Part shown: piece after piece, positions 28,501 to 36,728 of the stretch
Layout: each line of letters starts with the position of its first letter
Numbering within the stretch: position 1 is the first letter of the stretch
Source of the DNA: Pseudomonas sp. Z8(2022)
GTDB taxonomy: Bacteria; Pseudomonadota; Gammaproteobacteria; Pseudomonadales; Pseudomonadaceae
Length of the DNA stretch: 64,000 nt
Direction: 5' to 3'
NCBI RefSeq assembly: GCF_025837155.1
Contig: NZ_CP107549.1
Span: 2,666,001-2,730,000, forward strand
Made by a program: the position numbers and the translations under genes
Notes under the pieces: model-generated
What the model saw: the letters and a program-made list of their open reading frames with translations, nothing else
What the model was told of the DNA's origin: nothing
The model's database searches: none

Positions 28501-29109
28501 ATGGACTGTCGCCTACACACTACCTCGTTGAAACAGCTATTTGTCCTGCTCGGCTTCGCCCTTCTAGCAGGCGGCTGCAGCAGCACCTCTCAGCAGAGCG
28601 CCCGTTTCTGCGATGACAGCGGCTGTTCCGAACGCCCCCTCTCCTCCGTCTCGGCCGACTATCTGAACAAACCGGCCGTGGTCAAAAGCGAAGAAATCCT
28701 CAAGCTCGAAGAGGCTGCCGCCAGCGAACCCAAGGCCGCATACGATCTGTCCCTGCGTTACTTTCGAGGCGACGGCGTACAGCGCAACAGTTATCAGGCT
28801 TTACAATGGATGCGCAAGGCAGGCCATGGTGGCCTACTGGAGGCCCAGAAGGCACTGGGCGGCTATTACCTGAGCGGTTTTGAGGAAATGGGCAGCGATC
28901 CCCAAGAAGCTGAGAAATGGCTATCGATGGCAGCAGCGCAAGGGGACCAGGAATCTGCCGCGCGTCTGGCAGAAGCCACGGAAGCGAAGAAATCAGAAGC
29001 TGAAGACTACCGCTGGCGCAAGCACTGGCGTGAGTACTACCGCGGATACTGGTATCGAGGCTATTCGTACTTCGGCTACTGGCGACAGGGCTATTGGTAC
29101 TACTACTGA
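28501..29109 (+). CDS. Sel1-like repeat lipoprotein with aromatic C-terminal tail
   Basis: A 202-residue predicted lipoprotein: hydrophobic signal LFVLLGFALLAGGC with lipobox LAGGC (cysteine near residue 26). Two to three Sel1-type alpha/alpha repeats follow (KAAYDLSLRYFRGDGVQRN, ALQWMRKAGHGGLLEAQKAL, AEKWLSMAAAQGDQESAARL). The last 32 residues are extraordinary: 11 Tyr, 5 Trp and 6 Arg, ending GYWYYY. Such a tail could stick to glycans, peptidoglycan or another protein; this is inference. It is 113 bases upstream of a CsgG-like lipoprotein gene on the same strand, possibly co-transcribed. I do not recognise a named gene. Confidence 0.72.
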   Translation: MDCRLHTTSLKQLFVLLGFALLAGGCSSTSQQSARFCDDSGCSERPLSSVSADYLNKPAVVKSEEILKLEEAAASEPKAAYDLSLRYFRGDGVQRNSYQALQWMRKAGHGGLLEAQKALGGYYLSGFEEMGSDPQEAEKWLSMAAAQGDQESAARLAEATEAKKSEAEDYRWRKHWREYYRGYWYRGYSYFGYWRQGYWYYY

Positions 29110-29222
29110 CAGCCCTCAACAATAAGTAAGAAAGCTCGGCCAGGGAAGGCAAGGGTGATCCCTACCGTATCTGGCTAAGCGAATGATCATCCGACACGAC
29201 AACATATGGAGAAGTGCATTTC

Positions 29223-30062
29223 ATGAACAAGTCTCGCCTCCCATCCAAGCCTCTCAAACTGTTCAGCCTGTGCCTGCTGGGCGCGACTTTGTCCGCCTGT
29301 GCTGGCGGCGGCATGATCAGTACCGGCAACCAGTCCACTGCCATGTCCGGATCTGCTGGTGGTAGCACCAGCGTCGGCGCCAACCCAGAACTGGAGCGCT
29401 GCGATCGCACCCTGGGAACCATCGCCATCGATGATGGGCGCAATTCCGACTGGTATGGCCAGTTTGGCAGCGCAACCCAAGTCACCAGCATCGAACCACT
29501 CCTGCGCCTGGCAGTACAGCAATCCAACTGCTTCGTGATCACCTCCATCGGCAACCAGCAGCTAGACAGCCGTCTGAGCAAGATAACCGACCAGCAGCGC
29601 AATTCCGGCGAATACCGTGCCGGCTCCAACCAGCAAAAGGGCCAGCGCGTTGCCGCTGATTACTTCCTAGAACCCAAGATCATCATCGATAACGATTCGG
29701 TAGGCGGCGTGGGCTCAGCCATCGGTGGCCTACTGGGCAACAGCGCCGTGGCGGGTCTGGCGGGTGCCTTGCAATCGAAGGCATCGGTAGTAACCCTGTC
29801 GCTGTTTGACATTCGCTCCTCGGTACAGATTTCCACCTCCGAAGGCAACGCCACCGCTACCAACTATGGTGCAGCCATGGGCGCCCTCACCAGCAGCGGC
29901 GTGGCCGGCGGCCTGGGTGGTTTCTCCCGCACCCCGGAAGGCAAAGCCACCGTGGCAGCGTTCAACGACGCTTGGAACAAGATGATCGTCTCCCTGAAAA
30001 ACTACAAGGCACAGGAAGTTGAAGGTGGCCTGGGTACCGGTGGCGTCTTGAAGGTCAACTGA
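29223..30062 (+). CDS. CsgG/HfaB-like outer-membrane lipoprotein
   Basis: 279 residues with signal LFSLCLLGATLSAC (lipobox LSAC). The body follows the CsgG plan: SIEPLLRLAVQQSNCFVIT (helix and strand before the hook), a variable QLDSRLSKITDQQRNSGEY part, AADYFLEPKIIIDNDSVGG, then a glycine/alanine-rich stretch and ASVVTLSLFDIRSSVQISTS, ending in a helix ATVAAFNDAWNKMIVSL. CsgG proteins form outer-membrane secretion channels for curli; related HfaB and other members assemble other surface structures. No curli subunits (csgA/B/E/F) are nearby. GGAGAAG precedes ATG 29223. Partner candidate: the Sel1 lipoprotein just upstream. Confidence 0.72.
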   Translation: MNKSRLPSKPLKLFSLCLLGATLSACAGGGMISTGNQSTAMSGSAGGSTSVGANPELERCDRTLGTIAIDDGRNSDWYGQFGSATQVTSIEPLLRLAVQQSNCFVITSIGNQQLDSRLSKITDQQRNSGEYRAGSNQQKGQRVAADYFLEPKIIIDNDSVGGVGSAIGGLLGNSAVAGLAGALQSKASVVTLSLFDIRSSVQISTSEGNATATNYGAAMGALTSSGVAGGLGGFSRTPEGKATVAAFNDAWNKMIVSLKNYKAQEVEGGLGTGGVLKVN

Positions 30063-30084
30063 CCTACATACACCTTCACCAACA

Positions 30085-30121
30085 AAAACGCCCCGCACAA
30101 GCAGTTGTGCGGGGCGTTTTT
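30085..30121. terminator. Bidirectional terminator between CsgG-like gene and rluB
   Basis: A 16-bp perfect stem AAAACGCCCCGCACAA / TTGTGCGGGGCGTTTT around GCAG, with A tract on one side and T tract on the other. It lies between two convergent genes and should end both transcripts. Confidence 0.95.
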
Positions 30122-30150
30122 GTTTGTAAACCGCTTGGGACTATAGATTT

Positions 30151-31305
30151 CTAGCGCTTGCGCCCGAAGCCCGGCCGTTGACCGTCACCCGCTGGCGGTC
30201 GCTTACCCGGGGTAGCCGGACGCGGCTTGCGCGCCGGACGCTCGGACAACTCGACGGCCGGGCGCGGCTGACGCTTCTTCATATCACTCGGTCGTTCGGC
30301 GACTGGCGTGCCGCGGTTGTTTTCACGACGCTCGCCACCCTCCTTGCGCGGCGCACGTGGCGTACGCTGCTCGCTATCCTCACGGCGCGGCGCGCGGCTC
30401 GGACGCGCGCCCTCAGCCGCATCATCCTTCGCCGGGCGCAGCACGCGCTTGCCACGCACCTCGACCGGTTTGGCCGATTTGCGCTGCAGGCGGTCAAGCT
30501 TCTCGCGGGTCTTTTCCTTCATCGCCGGCAGTGCCTGCGGGGTCAGGCCAACTTCGGCGCTGAGAATGTCCACTTCACGCTGCTCCATTTCGCGCCAGCG
30601 GCCCATGGTCAGCTCGGAAGTCAGGAACACCGGGCCGAAGCGCACTCGCTTCAGACGGCTCACCACCAGGCCCTGGGATTCCCACAGGCGACGCACCTCG
30701 CGGTTGCGCCCTTCCATCACCACGCAGTGATACCAGTGGTTGAAGCCTTCACCACCGGGCGCTTCCTTGATGTCGGTGAACTTGGCCGGACCATCCTCGA
30801 GCATCACGCCGTTCTTGAGGTTTTCCAGCATTTCCTCGGTGACTTCGCCACGCACGCGCACCGCGTATTCGCGGTCCATCTGATAGGAGGGGTGCATCAG
30901 GCGGTTGGCCAGCTCACCGTCGGTGGTGAACAGCAGCAGGCCGGTGGTATTGATATCGAGGCGCCCGATGTTGATCCAGCGACCTTCCTTCGGTCGCGGC
31001 AGGCGGTCGAACACGGTGGGACGGCCTTCCGGGTCGTCACGAGTGCAGATCTCGCCGTCCGGCTTGTTGTAGATCAGCACGCGGCGAACCGAACCGGTGA
31101 TTTCTTCGCGCTTGAGCAAGCGGCCGTCGAGGGCGATGGCGTCGTTGGCATCGACACGCTGACCCAGGGTTGCAGCGGCGCCGTTGACCTTGATCCGCCC
31201 TTCGGCAATCCAGGTCTCGATTTCGCGACGCGAGGCCAGCCCGAGGCGGGCCAGGACTTTCTGCAGTTTCTCGCCTGCAGGACGCGGTTGTTCGTGCTCA
31301 GTCAT
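30151..31305 (-). CDS. rluB: 23S rRNA pseudouridine synthase RluB
   Basis: Makes pseudouridine in the peptidyl-transferase region of 23S rRNA (position 2605 in E. coli). 384 residues: S4 RNA-binding domain (LQKVLARLGLASRREIETWI), then the RsuA/RluB catalytic domain with NIGRLDINTTGLLLFTTDG holding the catalytic aspartate, and EGRNREVRRLWES. A basic, R/K/P-rich tail of about 120 residues follows, typical of pseudomonad RluB. I chose ATG 31305 because GGAGGT stands seven bases before it; GTG 31314 is the alternative. Convergent with the CsgG-like gene. Confidence 0.93.
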   Translation of the reverse strand: MTEHEQPRPAGEKLQKVLARLGLASRREIETWIAEGRIKVNGAAATLGQRVDANDAIALDGRLLKREEITGSVRRVLIYNKPDGEICTRDDPEGRPTVFDRLPRPKEGRWINIGRLDINTTGLLLFTTDGELANRLMHPSYQMDREYAVRVRGEVTEEMLENLKNGVMLEDGPAKFTDIKEAPGGEGFNHWYHCVVMEGRNREVRRLWESQGLVVSRLKRVRFGPVFLTSELTMGRWREMEQREVDILSAEVGLTPQALPAMKEKTREKLDRLQRKSAKPVEVRGKRVLRPAKDDAAEGARPSRAPRREDSEQRTPRAPRKEGGERRENNRGTPVAERPSDMKKRQPRPAVELSERPARKPRPATPGKRPPAGDGQRPGFGRKR

Positions 31306-31417
31306 CTTGGGCACCTCCCGGTGTAGTAAAGGATGATCGAAGGGCGCGCATCATACGCGCTGTAGAGCCCATAGGGTAGACGATGCTGCGCTATTCGCCC
31401 GCAGGGCGTGGGGGTCG

Positions 31418-31600
31418 TCAGTACTTGCGCCGGCCGGTCGCCTCCAGCGCCAGCAGGCGCATATCGGCTTCGGCCATCAGCGCCAGGCGTTCGTGCTTGT
31501 CCAAGCGCTTCCAGCCCTTGATTTCCTGACGGCTGCGGCCGCAGCCCAGGCAGATGTCCTTGTCGAACTCACACACCTTGATGCAGGGATTCTTGCTCAT
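31418..31600 (-). CDS. DUF1289 small cysteine-cluster protein
   Basis: A 60-residue protein with the DUF1289 pattern NPCIKVCEFDKDICLGCGRS followed by QEIKGW: four cysteines that could bind zinc or an Fe-S cluster. The function of the family is not established. It lies between scpB and rluB on the same strand. Confidence 0.85.
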   Translation of the reverse strand: MSKNPCIKVCEFDKDICLGCGRSRQEIKGWKRLDKHERLALMAEADMRLLALEATGRRKY

Positions 31601-31696
31601 TGCCTCTCCTCGACCAGTGCGGGTCGGATGCTGGCAAGAATAATGGCCTGGGCAGGCAAGCGTGATTGAAGGATTCGATACCCGGCTTAAACCCTG

Positions 31697-32497
31697 TCAA
31701 TGCAACGATTCGTCACCATCCAGGTCGGCCAGATCACTTTCGACTGGCTCGTCGTCGCTTTCGTCATCCAGGTGCAGGTCATCGAAGTCGGTCTTGAGCC
31801 CTTGTTCCATGTCGTCCAGCTCGGCCAGCAGGCTGCGAAAACTGGTCTCCTCACGCGGCTGCTCTGCAGCTTCACCTTCCTCCTGCAAAGCCAGGGCGGC
31901 GCGCGCCTGCAAGCCGGCCGGCACCTCGGCATCGTCGTCCAGCGCCAGCTCCGGTTCGGGCTCCAGTTCGCGCAGGGCGGCGAGCGGTGGCAGCTCGTCG
32001 AGGCTTTTCAGGTTGAAATGATCGAGAAAGCCCTTGGTAGTGGCGAACATCGCCGGACGGCCCGGTACATCGCGATAGCCCACCACACGAATCCATTCGC
32101 GCTCCAGCAGGGTCTTGGTGATATTGCTGTTGACCGCCACACCGCGCACATCCTCGATCTCGCCACGGGTAATGGGCTGACGGTAGGCGATCAGCGCCAG
32201 GGTCTCCAGCAGCGCACGGGAATAGCGTTGCGGGCGCTCCTCCCAAAGCCGGCCAACCCAGGGGGCGAAGCGCTCACGCACTTGCAGGCGATAACCCGAG
32301 GCGACTTCCTTGAGCTCGAAGGCACGGCCTTCGCAGGACTGGCGCAGAACTTCCAGCGCCGCCCTGAACTGCTCGGGCTCGGGCCGCTCGCCCTCCTCGA
32401 AAAGCTCGAAGAGACGCTCAAGCGACTGCGCCTTGCCGGAGGCGAGCAGGAAGGCTTCGAGCAACTGGGCCAGTTCTTTGGGGTCGTTCAGATTCAT
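31697..32497 (-). CDS. scpB: Segregation and condensation protein ScpB
   Basis: Kleisin-binding winged-helix partner of SMC/ScpA in chromosome condensation. 266 residues: two winged-helix domains in the first 180 (LAQLLEAFLLASGKAQSLERLF, LLETLALIAYRQPITRGEIEDVRG and TLLEREWIRVVGYRDVPGRPAMFATTKGFLDHF), then a long acidic tail rich in D and E. The tail is longer than in Firmicutes ScpB. The start overlaps the scpA stop by ATGA. Confidence 0.93.
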   Translation of the reverse strand: MNLNDPKELAQLLEAFLLASGKAQSLERLFELFEEGERPEPEQFRAALEVLRQSCEGRAFELKEVASGYRLQVRERFAPWVGRLWEERPQRYSRALLETLALIAYRQPITRGEIEDVRGVAVNSNITKTLLEREWIRVVGYRDVPGRPAMFATTKGFLDHFNLKSLDELPPLAALRELEPEPELALDDDAEVPAGLQARAALALQEEGEAAEQPREETSFRSLLAELDDMEQGLKTDFDDLHLDDESDDEPVESDLADLDGDESLH

Positions 32498-33318
32498 TCG
32501 GCACGGGCTCGGACATGGATGGCGGCGAAGGGCTCATTCTGCACCAGCTCCACCAGGGATTCCTTGATCAATTCGAGAACTGCCATGAAGGTCACCACCA
32601 CGCCAAGCCGACCCTCCTCGACGGCAAACAGCTCGACGAACGGCACGAACGCGCCCCCCTTGAGACGCTCCAGCACTTCGCTCATGCGCTCGCGGGTGGA
32701 CAGGGCCTCACGCGTGACCTGGTGGCTCTCGAACATGTCGGCGCGGCGCAGCACCTCGGCCATCGACAGCAGCACTTCTTCCAGGCTGACGTCCGGCAGC
32801 AGCTTGCGCGCACGGGCTTCCGGGGCGTCCAGCCTGGGCACGCTCACGTCGCGGCCCACGCGCGGCAGTTCATCGATATTCTCGGCAGCGGCCTTGAAGC
32901 GCTCGTACTCCTGCAGGCGACGAATCAACTCGGCGCGCGGATCGTCCTCTTCCTCTTCCGCCTCGGCGGAACGCGGCAGAAGCATGCGCGACTTGATCTC
33001 GGCGAGCATGGCGGCCATGACCAGATACTCTGCAGCCAGCTCCAGTCGCACCGACTTCATCAGCTCGACATAACCCATGTACTGCTTGGTGATCTCGGCC
33101 ACGGGTATGTCGAGGATGTCGATGTTCTGCTTGCGAATCAGATAGAGCAGGAGATCCAGTGGTCCCTCGAAGGCTTCGAGAAAGACCTCCAGGGCATCCG
33201 GGGGAATATAAAGATCCAGCGGCAGTTCGGTGACCGCCTCGCCGTAGACCAGGGCGAACGGCAGCTCCTGCTGAGCGCCGGCCTGGCTGTCCACGGCTGG
33301 CGTGGCGGACTCACTCAT
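32494..33318 (-). CDS. scpA: Segregation and condensation protein ScpA
   Basis: Kleisin subunit that bridges the SMC head and neck. 274 residues: FEGPLDLLLYLIRKQNIDI near residue 48, EYLVMAAMLAEIKSRMLLP, a charged linker, and the C-terminal winged helix VVVTFMAVLELIKESLVELVQ. I chose ATG 33318 (MSESAT) with GGAG nine bases upstream; the frame continues 6 codons further without a better site. Follows trpS directly and overlaps scpB. Confidence 0.93.
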   Translation of the reverse strand: MSESATPAVDSQAGAQQELPFALVYGEAVTELPLDLYIPPDALEVFLEAFEGPLDLLLYLIRKQNIDILDIPVAEITKQYMGYVELMKSVRLELAAEYLVMAAMLAEIKSRMLLPRSAEAEEEEDDPRAELIRRLQEYERFKAAAENIDELPRVGRDVSVPRLDAPEARARKLLPDVSLEEVLLSMAEVLRRADMFESHQVTREALSTRERMSEVLERLKGGAFVPFVELFAVEEGRLGVVVTFMAVLELIKESLVELVQNEPFAAIHVRARAE

Positions 33319-33332
33319 CGACTGAGGCTCCT

Positions 33333-34547
33333 TCAACGATGATTCAGGCCCATGGCCTGGCGAACTTCGGCCAGGGTTTCGCGCGCCTGGTCACGCGCGT
33401 GCTCGGCACCCTCGGCGAGGATGCTGCGCACCAGGTCCGGGCTCTCCGCGTAATCGATGGCGCGCTGCTGCAACGGCGCGAGTTCGGTCTGCAGGGACGA
33501 ACACAGAGCGCTCTTGCAATCGACGCAACCGATCGAGGCGCTGCGACAGCCCTCCATGACCCAATGCAACTGCTCGTCGGTGGAATACAACTGGTGCAGC
33601 GACCACACCGGGCAACGTTGCGGCTCCCCCGGATCGTCGCGGTGCACGCGTGCCGGATCGGTGGTCATGCGCCGCAGTTTTTCCTCGATCTCGGCATCGC
33701 TATCGCGCAGGAATATCGCGTTGCCGCTGGCATTGGCCATCTTCTGCCCGTCCAGGCCGGGCACCCGCGAGAATTCGGTGAGAAGCGGCTGCGGTTCGCT
33801 CAGAATCACCTTGCCGCCGCCTTCCAGGTAGCCGTACAGGCGCTCCTGGTCGCCCAGAGTAATGCTGCTCTGCTCCTTGAGCAGCGCCCGTGCCGTCTCC
33901 AGCGCCTGGATATCGCCCTGTTCCTGATAGGCCTTGCGCAGGTTGCTGTATAGCTTGCCGACCTTCCTGCCGAGCTTGCCGATGGCAGCCTGGGCCTTGA
34001 GTTCGAAATCCGGCTCGCTGCCGTACAGATGGTTGAACCGGCGCGCCACTTCGCGGGCGAATTCGATGTGGGGCAACTGATCCGCACCGACCGGCACCTG
34101 ACCGGCGCGATAAAGCAGGATGTCCGCCGCCTGCAGCAGCGGGTAACCGAGAAAACCGTAGGTGGCGAGGTCCTTGCTGCTCTGATGCTCCTGCTGCTCC
34201 TTGTAGGACGGCACCCGCTCGAGCCAGCTCAGCGGGCAGATCATCGACAGCAGCAGGTGCAGCTCGGCGTGCTCCGGCACCTGGGATTGCACGAACAGAG
34301 TCGCGGAGCTGGGGCTGACACCTGCCGCCAGCCAGTCCACGGCCATGTCCATGACATGCTGGGAAATCAGACGGGTATCGGCGTACTCGGTCGTCAGCGC
34401 ATGCCAGTCGACGATGCAGAAGTAGCAATCGTATTCGTGCTGCAACTTGACCCAGTTCTTCAGCACACCCTGGTAGTGCCCGAGGTGCAGGCGTCCGCTC
34501 GGACGCATTCCTGACAGCACCCGACGTTCGGAGTCGTTAAGGCTCAA
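33333..34547 (-). CDS. trpS: Tryptophanyl-tRNA synthetase with altered KMSKS loop
   Basis: Charges tRNA-Trp; class Ic synthetase. 404 residues: HIGH-type motif HLGHY (21-25), DWHALTTEY, PLSWLERVPSYKEQ, GYPLLQAADILLYRA and VPVGADQLPHIEFAREVARRF are all standard. It has the insertion seen in long bacterial TrpRS (about 185-250). The KMSKS loop reads KMANAS (269-274), replacing the second lysine by asparagine and the first serine by alanine. Four cysteines cluster near GCRSASIGCVDCKSALC. The start is TTG at 34547 (MSLNDSERRV); ATG 34508 would remove residues before the HIGH strand. Lies in rnm-yciO-trpS-scpA-scpB. Confidence 0.88.
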   Translation of the reverse strand: MSLNDSERRVLSGMRPSGRLHLGHYQGVLKNWVKLQHEYDCYFCIVDWHALTTEYADTRLISQHVMDMAVDWLAAGVSPSSATLFVQSQVPEHAELHLLLSMICPLSWLERVPSYKEQQEHQSSKDLATYGFLGYPLLQAADILLYRAGQVPVGADQLPHIEFAREVARRFNHLYGSEPDFELKAQAAIGKLGRKVGKLYSNLRKAYQEQGDIQALETARALLKEQSSITLGDQERLYGYLEGGGKVILSEPQPLLTEFSRVPGLDGQKMANASGNAIFLRDSDAEIEEKLRRMTTDPARVHRDDPGEPQRCPVWSLHQLYSTDEQLHWVMEGCRSASIGCVDCKSALCSSLQTELAPLQQRAIDYAESPDLVRSILAEGAEHARDQARETLAEVRQAMGLNHR

Positions 34548-34620
34548 ACCGTTCTATCCAAAAAATCCAGACAAGGCGCTGGAGTATAGGGTAGCTGCGC
34601 TCACAACGGAAAAGCCCGTA

Positions 34621-35247
34621 TCAGAGTTCGTTGAACGCTGTCGGGTCGCCGCAGCCGACGCGCACGACCTCGGGGCTTTCGCCGGCGAGATTGACCACAG
34701 TGGAGGCCTCCAGCCCGCCAAATCCACCGTCGATGATCAGATCCACATGATGCTCGAGCACCTGGCGCATCTCATAAGGGTCGGACAACGGCAGATCGTC
34801 GCCCGGCATGATCAGACTGACGCTCATCAACGGCTCACCCAGTTGCTCCAGCAATGCCAGGGCAATGGGATGACTGGGCACGCGGATGCCGATGGTGCGG
34901 CGCTTGGGGTGCAGCAGCATGCGCGGCACTTCGCGGGTGGCATTGAGAATGAAGGTATAGGGGCCTGGCGTGTGGTTCTTCAGCAGGCGGAAGGCCGCAG
35001 TGTCGACCTTGGCGAACAGGCCGATCTGCGAAAGGTCGCGGCAGACCAGCGTGAAGTTGTGCTTGTCATCGAGCTGACGCAGACGACGTATGCGTTCCAC
35101 CGCATTCTTATCGCCAATGGCGCAACCCAGCGCGTAGGAGGAATCGGTCGGATAGACCACCACACCGCCGCCACGAATGATCTCCACGGCCTGCTTGATC
35201 AGACGTGCCTGCGGGTTTTCCGGATGAATCTGGAAAAATTGACTCAC
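34621..35247 (-). CDS. yciO: YciO/TsaC-family (Sua5-YciO-YrdC) protein
   Basis: 208 residues that follow E. coli YciO throughout: SQFFQIHPENPQARLIKQAV, VVVYPTDSSYALGCAIGDK, NFTLVCRDLSQIGLFAKVD, GPYTFILNATREVPRMLLHP and TIGIRVPSHPIALALLE. The fold is that of TsaC/Sua5 threonylcarbamoyl-AMP synthases for t6A; YciO members have weak or uncertain activity. The start is GTG 35247 with GGGAG seven bases upstream, exactly at the YciO N-terminus; the longer frame is an extension into rnm. 13 bases separate it from rnm. Confidence 0.9.
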   Translation of the reverse strand: MSQFFQIHPENPQARLIKQAVEIIRGGGVVVYPTDSSYALGCAIGDKNAVERIRRLRQLDDKHNFTLVCRDLSQIGLFAKVDTAAFRLLKNHTPGPYTFILNATREVPRMLLHPKRRTIGIRVPSHPIALALLEQLGEPLMSVSLIMPGDDLPLSDPYEMRQVLEHHVDLIIDGGFGGLEASTVVNLAGESPEVVRVGCGDPTAFNEL

Positions 35248-35260
35248 GCTTGCTCCCAGC

Positions 35261-36127
35261 TCATGAAGTGACAGCGGATGGCTGTGCATGTTCGAAGCGC
35301 TCCCAGAGCGCGGTCAGGTCATCGGGCAACGGGCGGTACATGCCCACCTCGGACCAGTCGCCCGGCGCATGGAAATCGCTGCCGGCGCTGGCCATCAAGC
35401 CAAACTCGCGCGCCAGAATCGCCAGGCCACCCACTTGTTCCGCCGGCTGCATGCCGTTGACCACTTCCAGGGCATGACCACCGGCCGCAGCGAAGTCGGC
35501 TACCAGACGTCGACGCTTACTGCGAGTAAAGTCGTACTGCCACGGATGCGCCAGGCTGATCCAGGCCCGGGCCGAGCGCAAGGTGGCAACGGTTTCTTCC
35601 AGCATAGGCCAATGTTGCTTGACGTCACCCAACTTGCCCGAGCCCAGCCATTTGCGAAACGCCTCGGCGCGGTCACGCACGTGCCCGGCGCGCACGAGAA
35701 ACTCGGCGAAGTGCGGTCGCGCCGGCGCGTTGCCACTGTCGCCCAGTTCCTGCTGGACAGCCCGAGCCCCCTCCAACGCACCGGGCATGCCTTTGGCAGC
35801 CAGGCGTCGGTCGATTTCCTCGGCACGCTGCCAGCGCCCATGGTGCAGGGCCTCGATGGCCTCGCGCAGGGCCGGCGCGTCCTGTTCGAAGGCATAACCC
35901 AGCACATGGATGGTCGCTCCGCCCCAGGTGCAGGACAGCTCGATACCGTTGATCAGCTTCATGTCCAGGGCCGTTGCCGCGCGGCGCGCCTCGTCAAGGC
36001 CCTCAACGGTGTCATGGTCGGTCAGCGCCAGCAGCCTCACTCCGCGCTCATACGCCCGGGCCACCAGTACGGCGGGTGCCAGGGCGCCATCGGAGGCAGT
36101 GCTGTGGCAGTGCAGATCGACAATCAT
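35261..36127 (-). CDS. rnm: PHP-domain nuclease RNase AM / YciV
   Basis: Metal-dependent PHP phosphoesterase of 288 residues. In the family it acts as a 5'-3' exoribonuclease maturing rRNA 5' ends and as a 3',5'-bisphosphate nucleotidase. Metal ligands: DLHCHSTASDG (residues 4-14), LTDHDTVEG, NGIELSCTW, LAHPWQYD and SAGSDFHAPGDW. ATG 36127 is the start that gives the family N-terminus; frames extend upstream into the MITE-like repeat. It leads the operon to yciO and trpS. Confidence 0.9.
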   Translation of the reverse strand: MIVDLHCHSTASDGALAPAVLVARAYERGVRLLALTDHDTVEGLDEARRAATALDMKLINGIELSCTWGGATIHVLGYAFEQDAPALREAIEALHHGRWQRAEEIDRRLAAKGMPGALEGARAVQQELGDSGNAPARPHFAEFLVRAGHVRDRAEAFRKWLGSGKLGDVKQHWPMLEETVATLRSARAWISLAHPWQYDFTRSKRRRLVADFAAAGGHALEVVNGMQPAEQVGGLAILAREFGLMASAGSDFHAPGDWSEVGMYRPLPDDLTALWERFEHAQPSAVTS

Positions 36128-36181
36128 GGCGGCGCTTTCGTTGAGATTGATGTTTGTTATTATGCCCCACATCCGCCACAA

Positions 36182-36322
36182 GCAGGCCGTTGAAAAACCC
36201 AGGCGAGACAGCCAGTGCAAGGCAAATGCAGGCGAAAAAGCGCAGTCACGAGTTGTAGATGAGCATTTTTAGCCTGCCTTTAACGCAGCAATGGCAACGT
36301 AGGTAGTTTCTCAACAGCCTGC
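36182..36322. repeat. MITE-like intergenic repeat with terminal inverted repeats
   Basis: About 141 bases between rnm and yciI. Its ends are related inverted repeats: GCAGGCCGTTGAAAAACC on the left, and GGTAGTTTCTCAACAGCCTGC on the right (reverse complement GCAGGCTGTTGAGAAACTACC). The inside also folds, with AGGCGAAAAAGCGCAG and AGCATTTTTAGCCTGCCTTT. It holds no gene. Elements of this kind with GCAGGCTGTTGA ends occur between genes in many Pseudomonas genomes; the parent transposase is not in this window. It lies in the divergent promoter region, so it may influence rnm or yciI. Confidence 0.65.
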
Positions 36323-36387
36323 TGGGCAACTGCCGTATGGCACAAATACTTCACTCCCTCCTGCCTCGCCCCCAAATAAGGACTGAG

Positions 36388-36687
36388 ATGCTCTACGCCA
36401 TCATCGCCACCGACGTCGAAAACTCCCTGGAAAATCGCCTGGCCACCCGCCCCGCTCACCTGGCTCGCCTGGAGCAGTTGAAGGAGGAAGGCCGCCTCCT
36501 GCTGGCCGGTCCGCACCCGGCCATCGACAGCAACGACCCGGGCCCGGCGGGCTTCAGCGGCAGCCTGGTGGTTGCCGAGTTCGAATCGCTCGAAGCCGCG
36601 CAGAAGTGGGCCGATGCCGACCCGTACCGCGCAGCCGGCGTGTATGCCAGCGTTGTGGTCAAACCCTTCAAGAAAGTGCTGCCCTGA
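36388..36687 (+). CDS. yciI: YciI family protein
   Basis: 99 residues of ferredoxin-like fold: [36 protein letters not shown] with the conserved histidine, and the aspartate in [15 protein letters not shown]. YciI proteins resemble muconolactone isomerase and dioxygenase-like dehydratases; the physiological substrate is unknown. ATG 36388 follows AAGGACTGAG. It is followed within 42 bases by the membrane protein upstream of cpxR. Confidence 0.9.
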   Translation: MLYAIIATDVENSLENRLATRPAHLARLEQLKEEGRLLLAGPHPAIDSNDPGPAGFSGSLVVAEFESLEAAQKWADADPYRAAGVYASVVVKPFKKVLP

Positions 36688-36728
36688 CGCAGCACCAGCC
36701 AAGCTGCTTTCGCATACAAGGAATCGCG

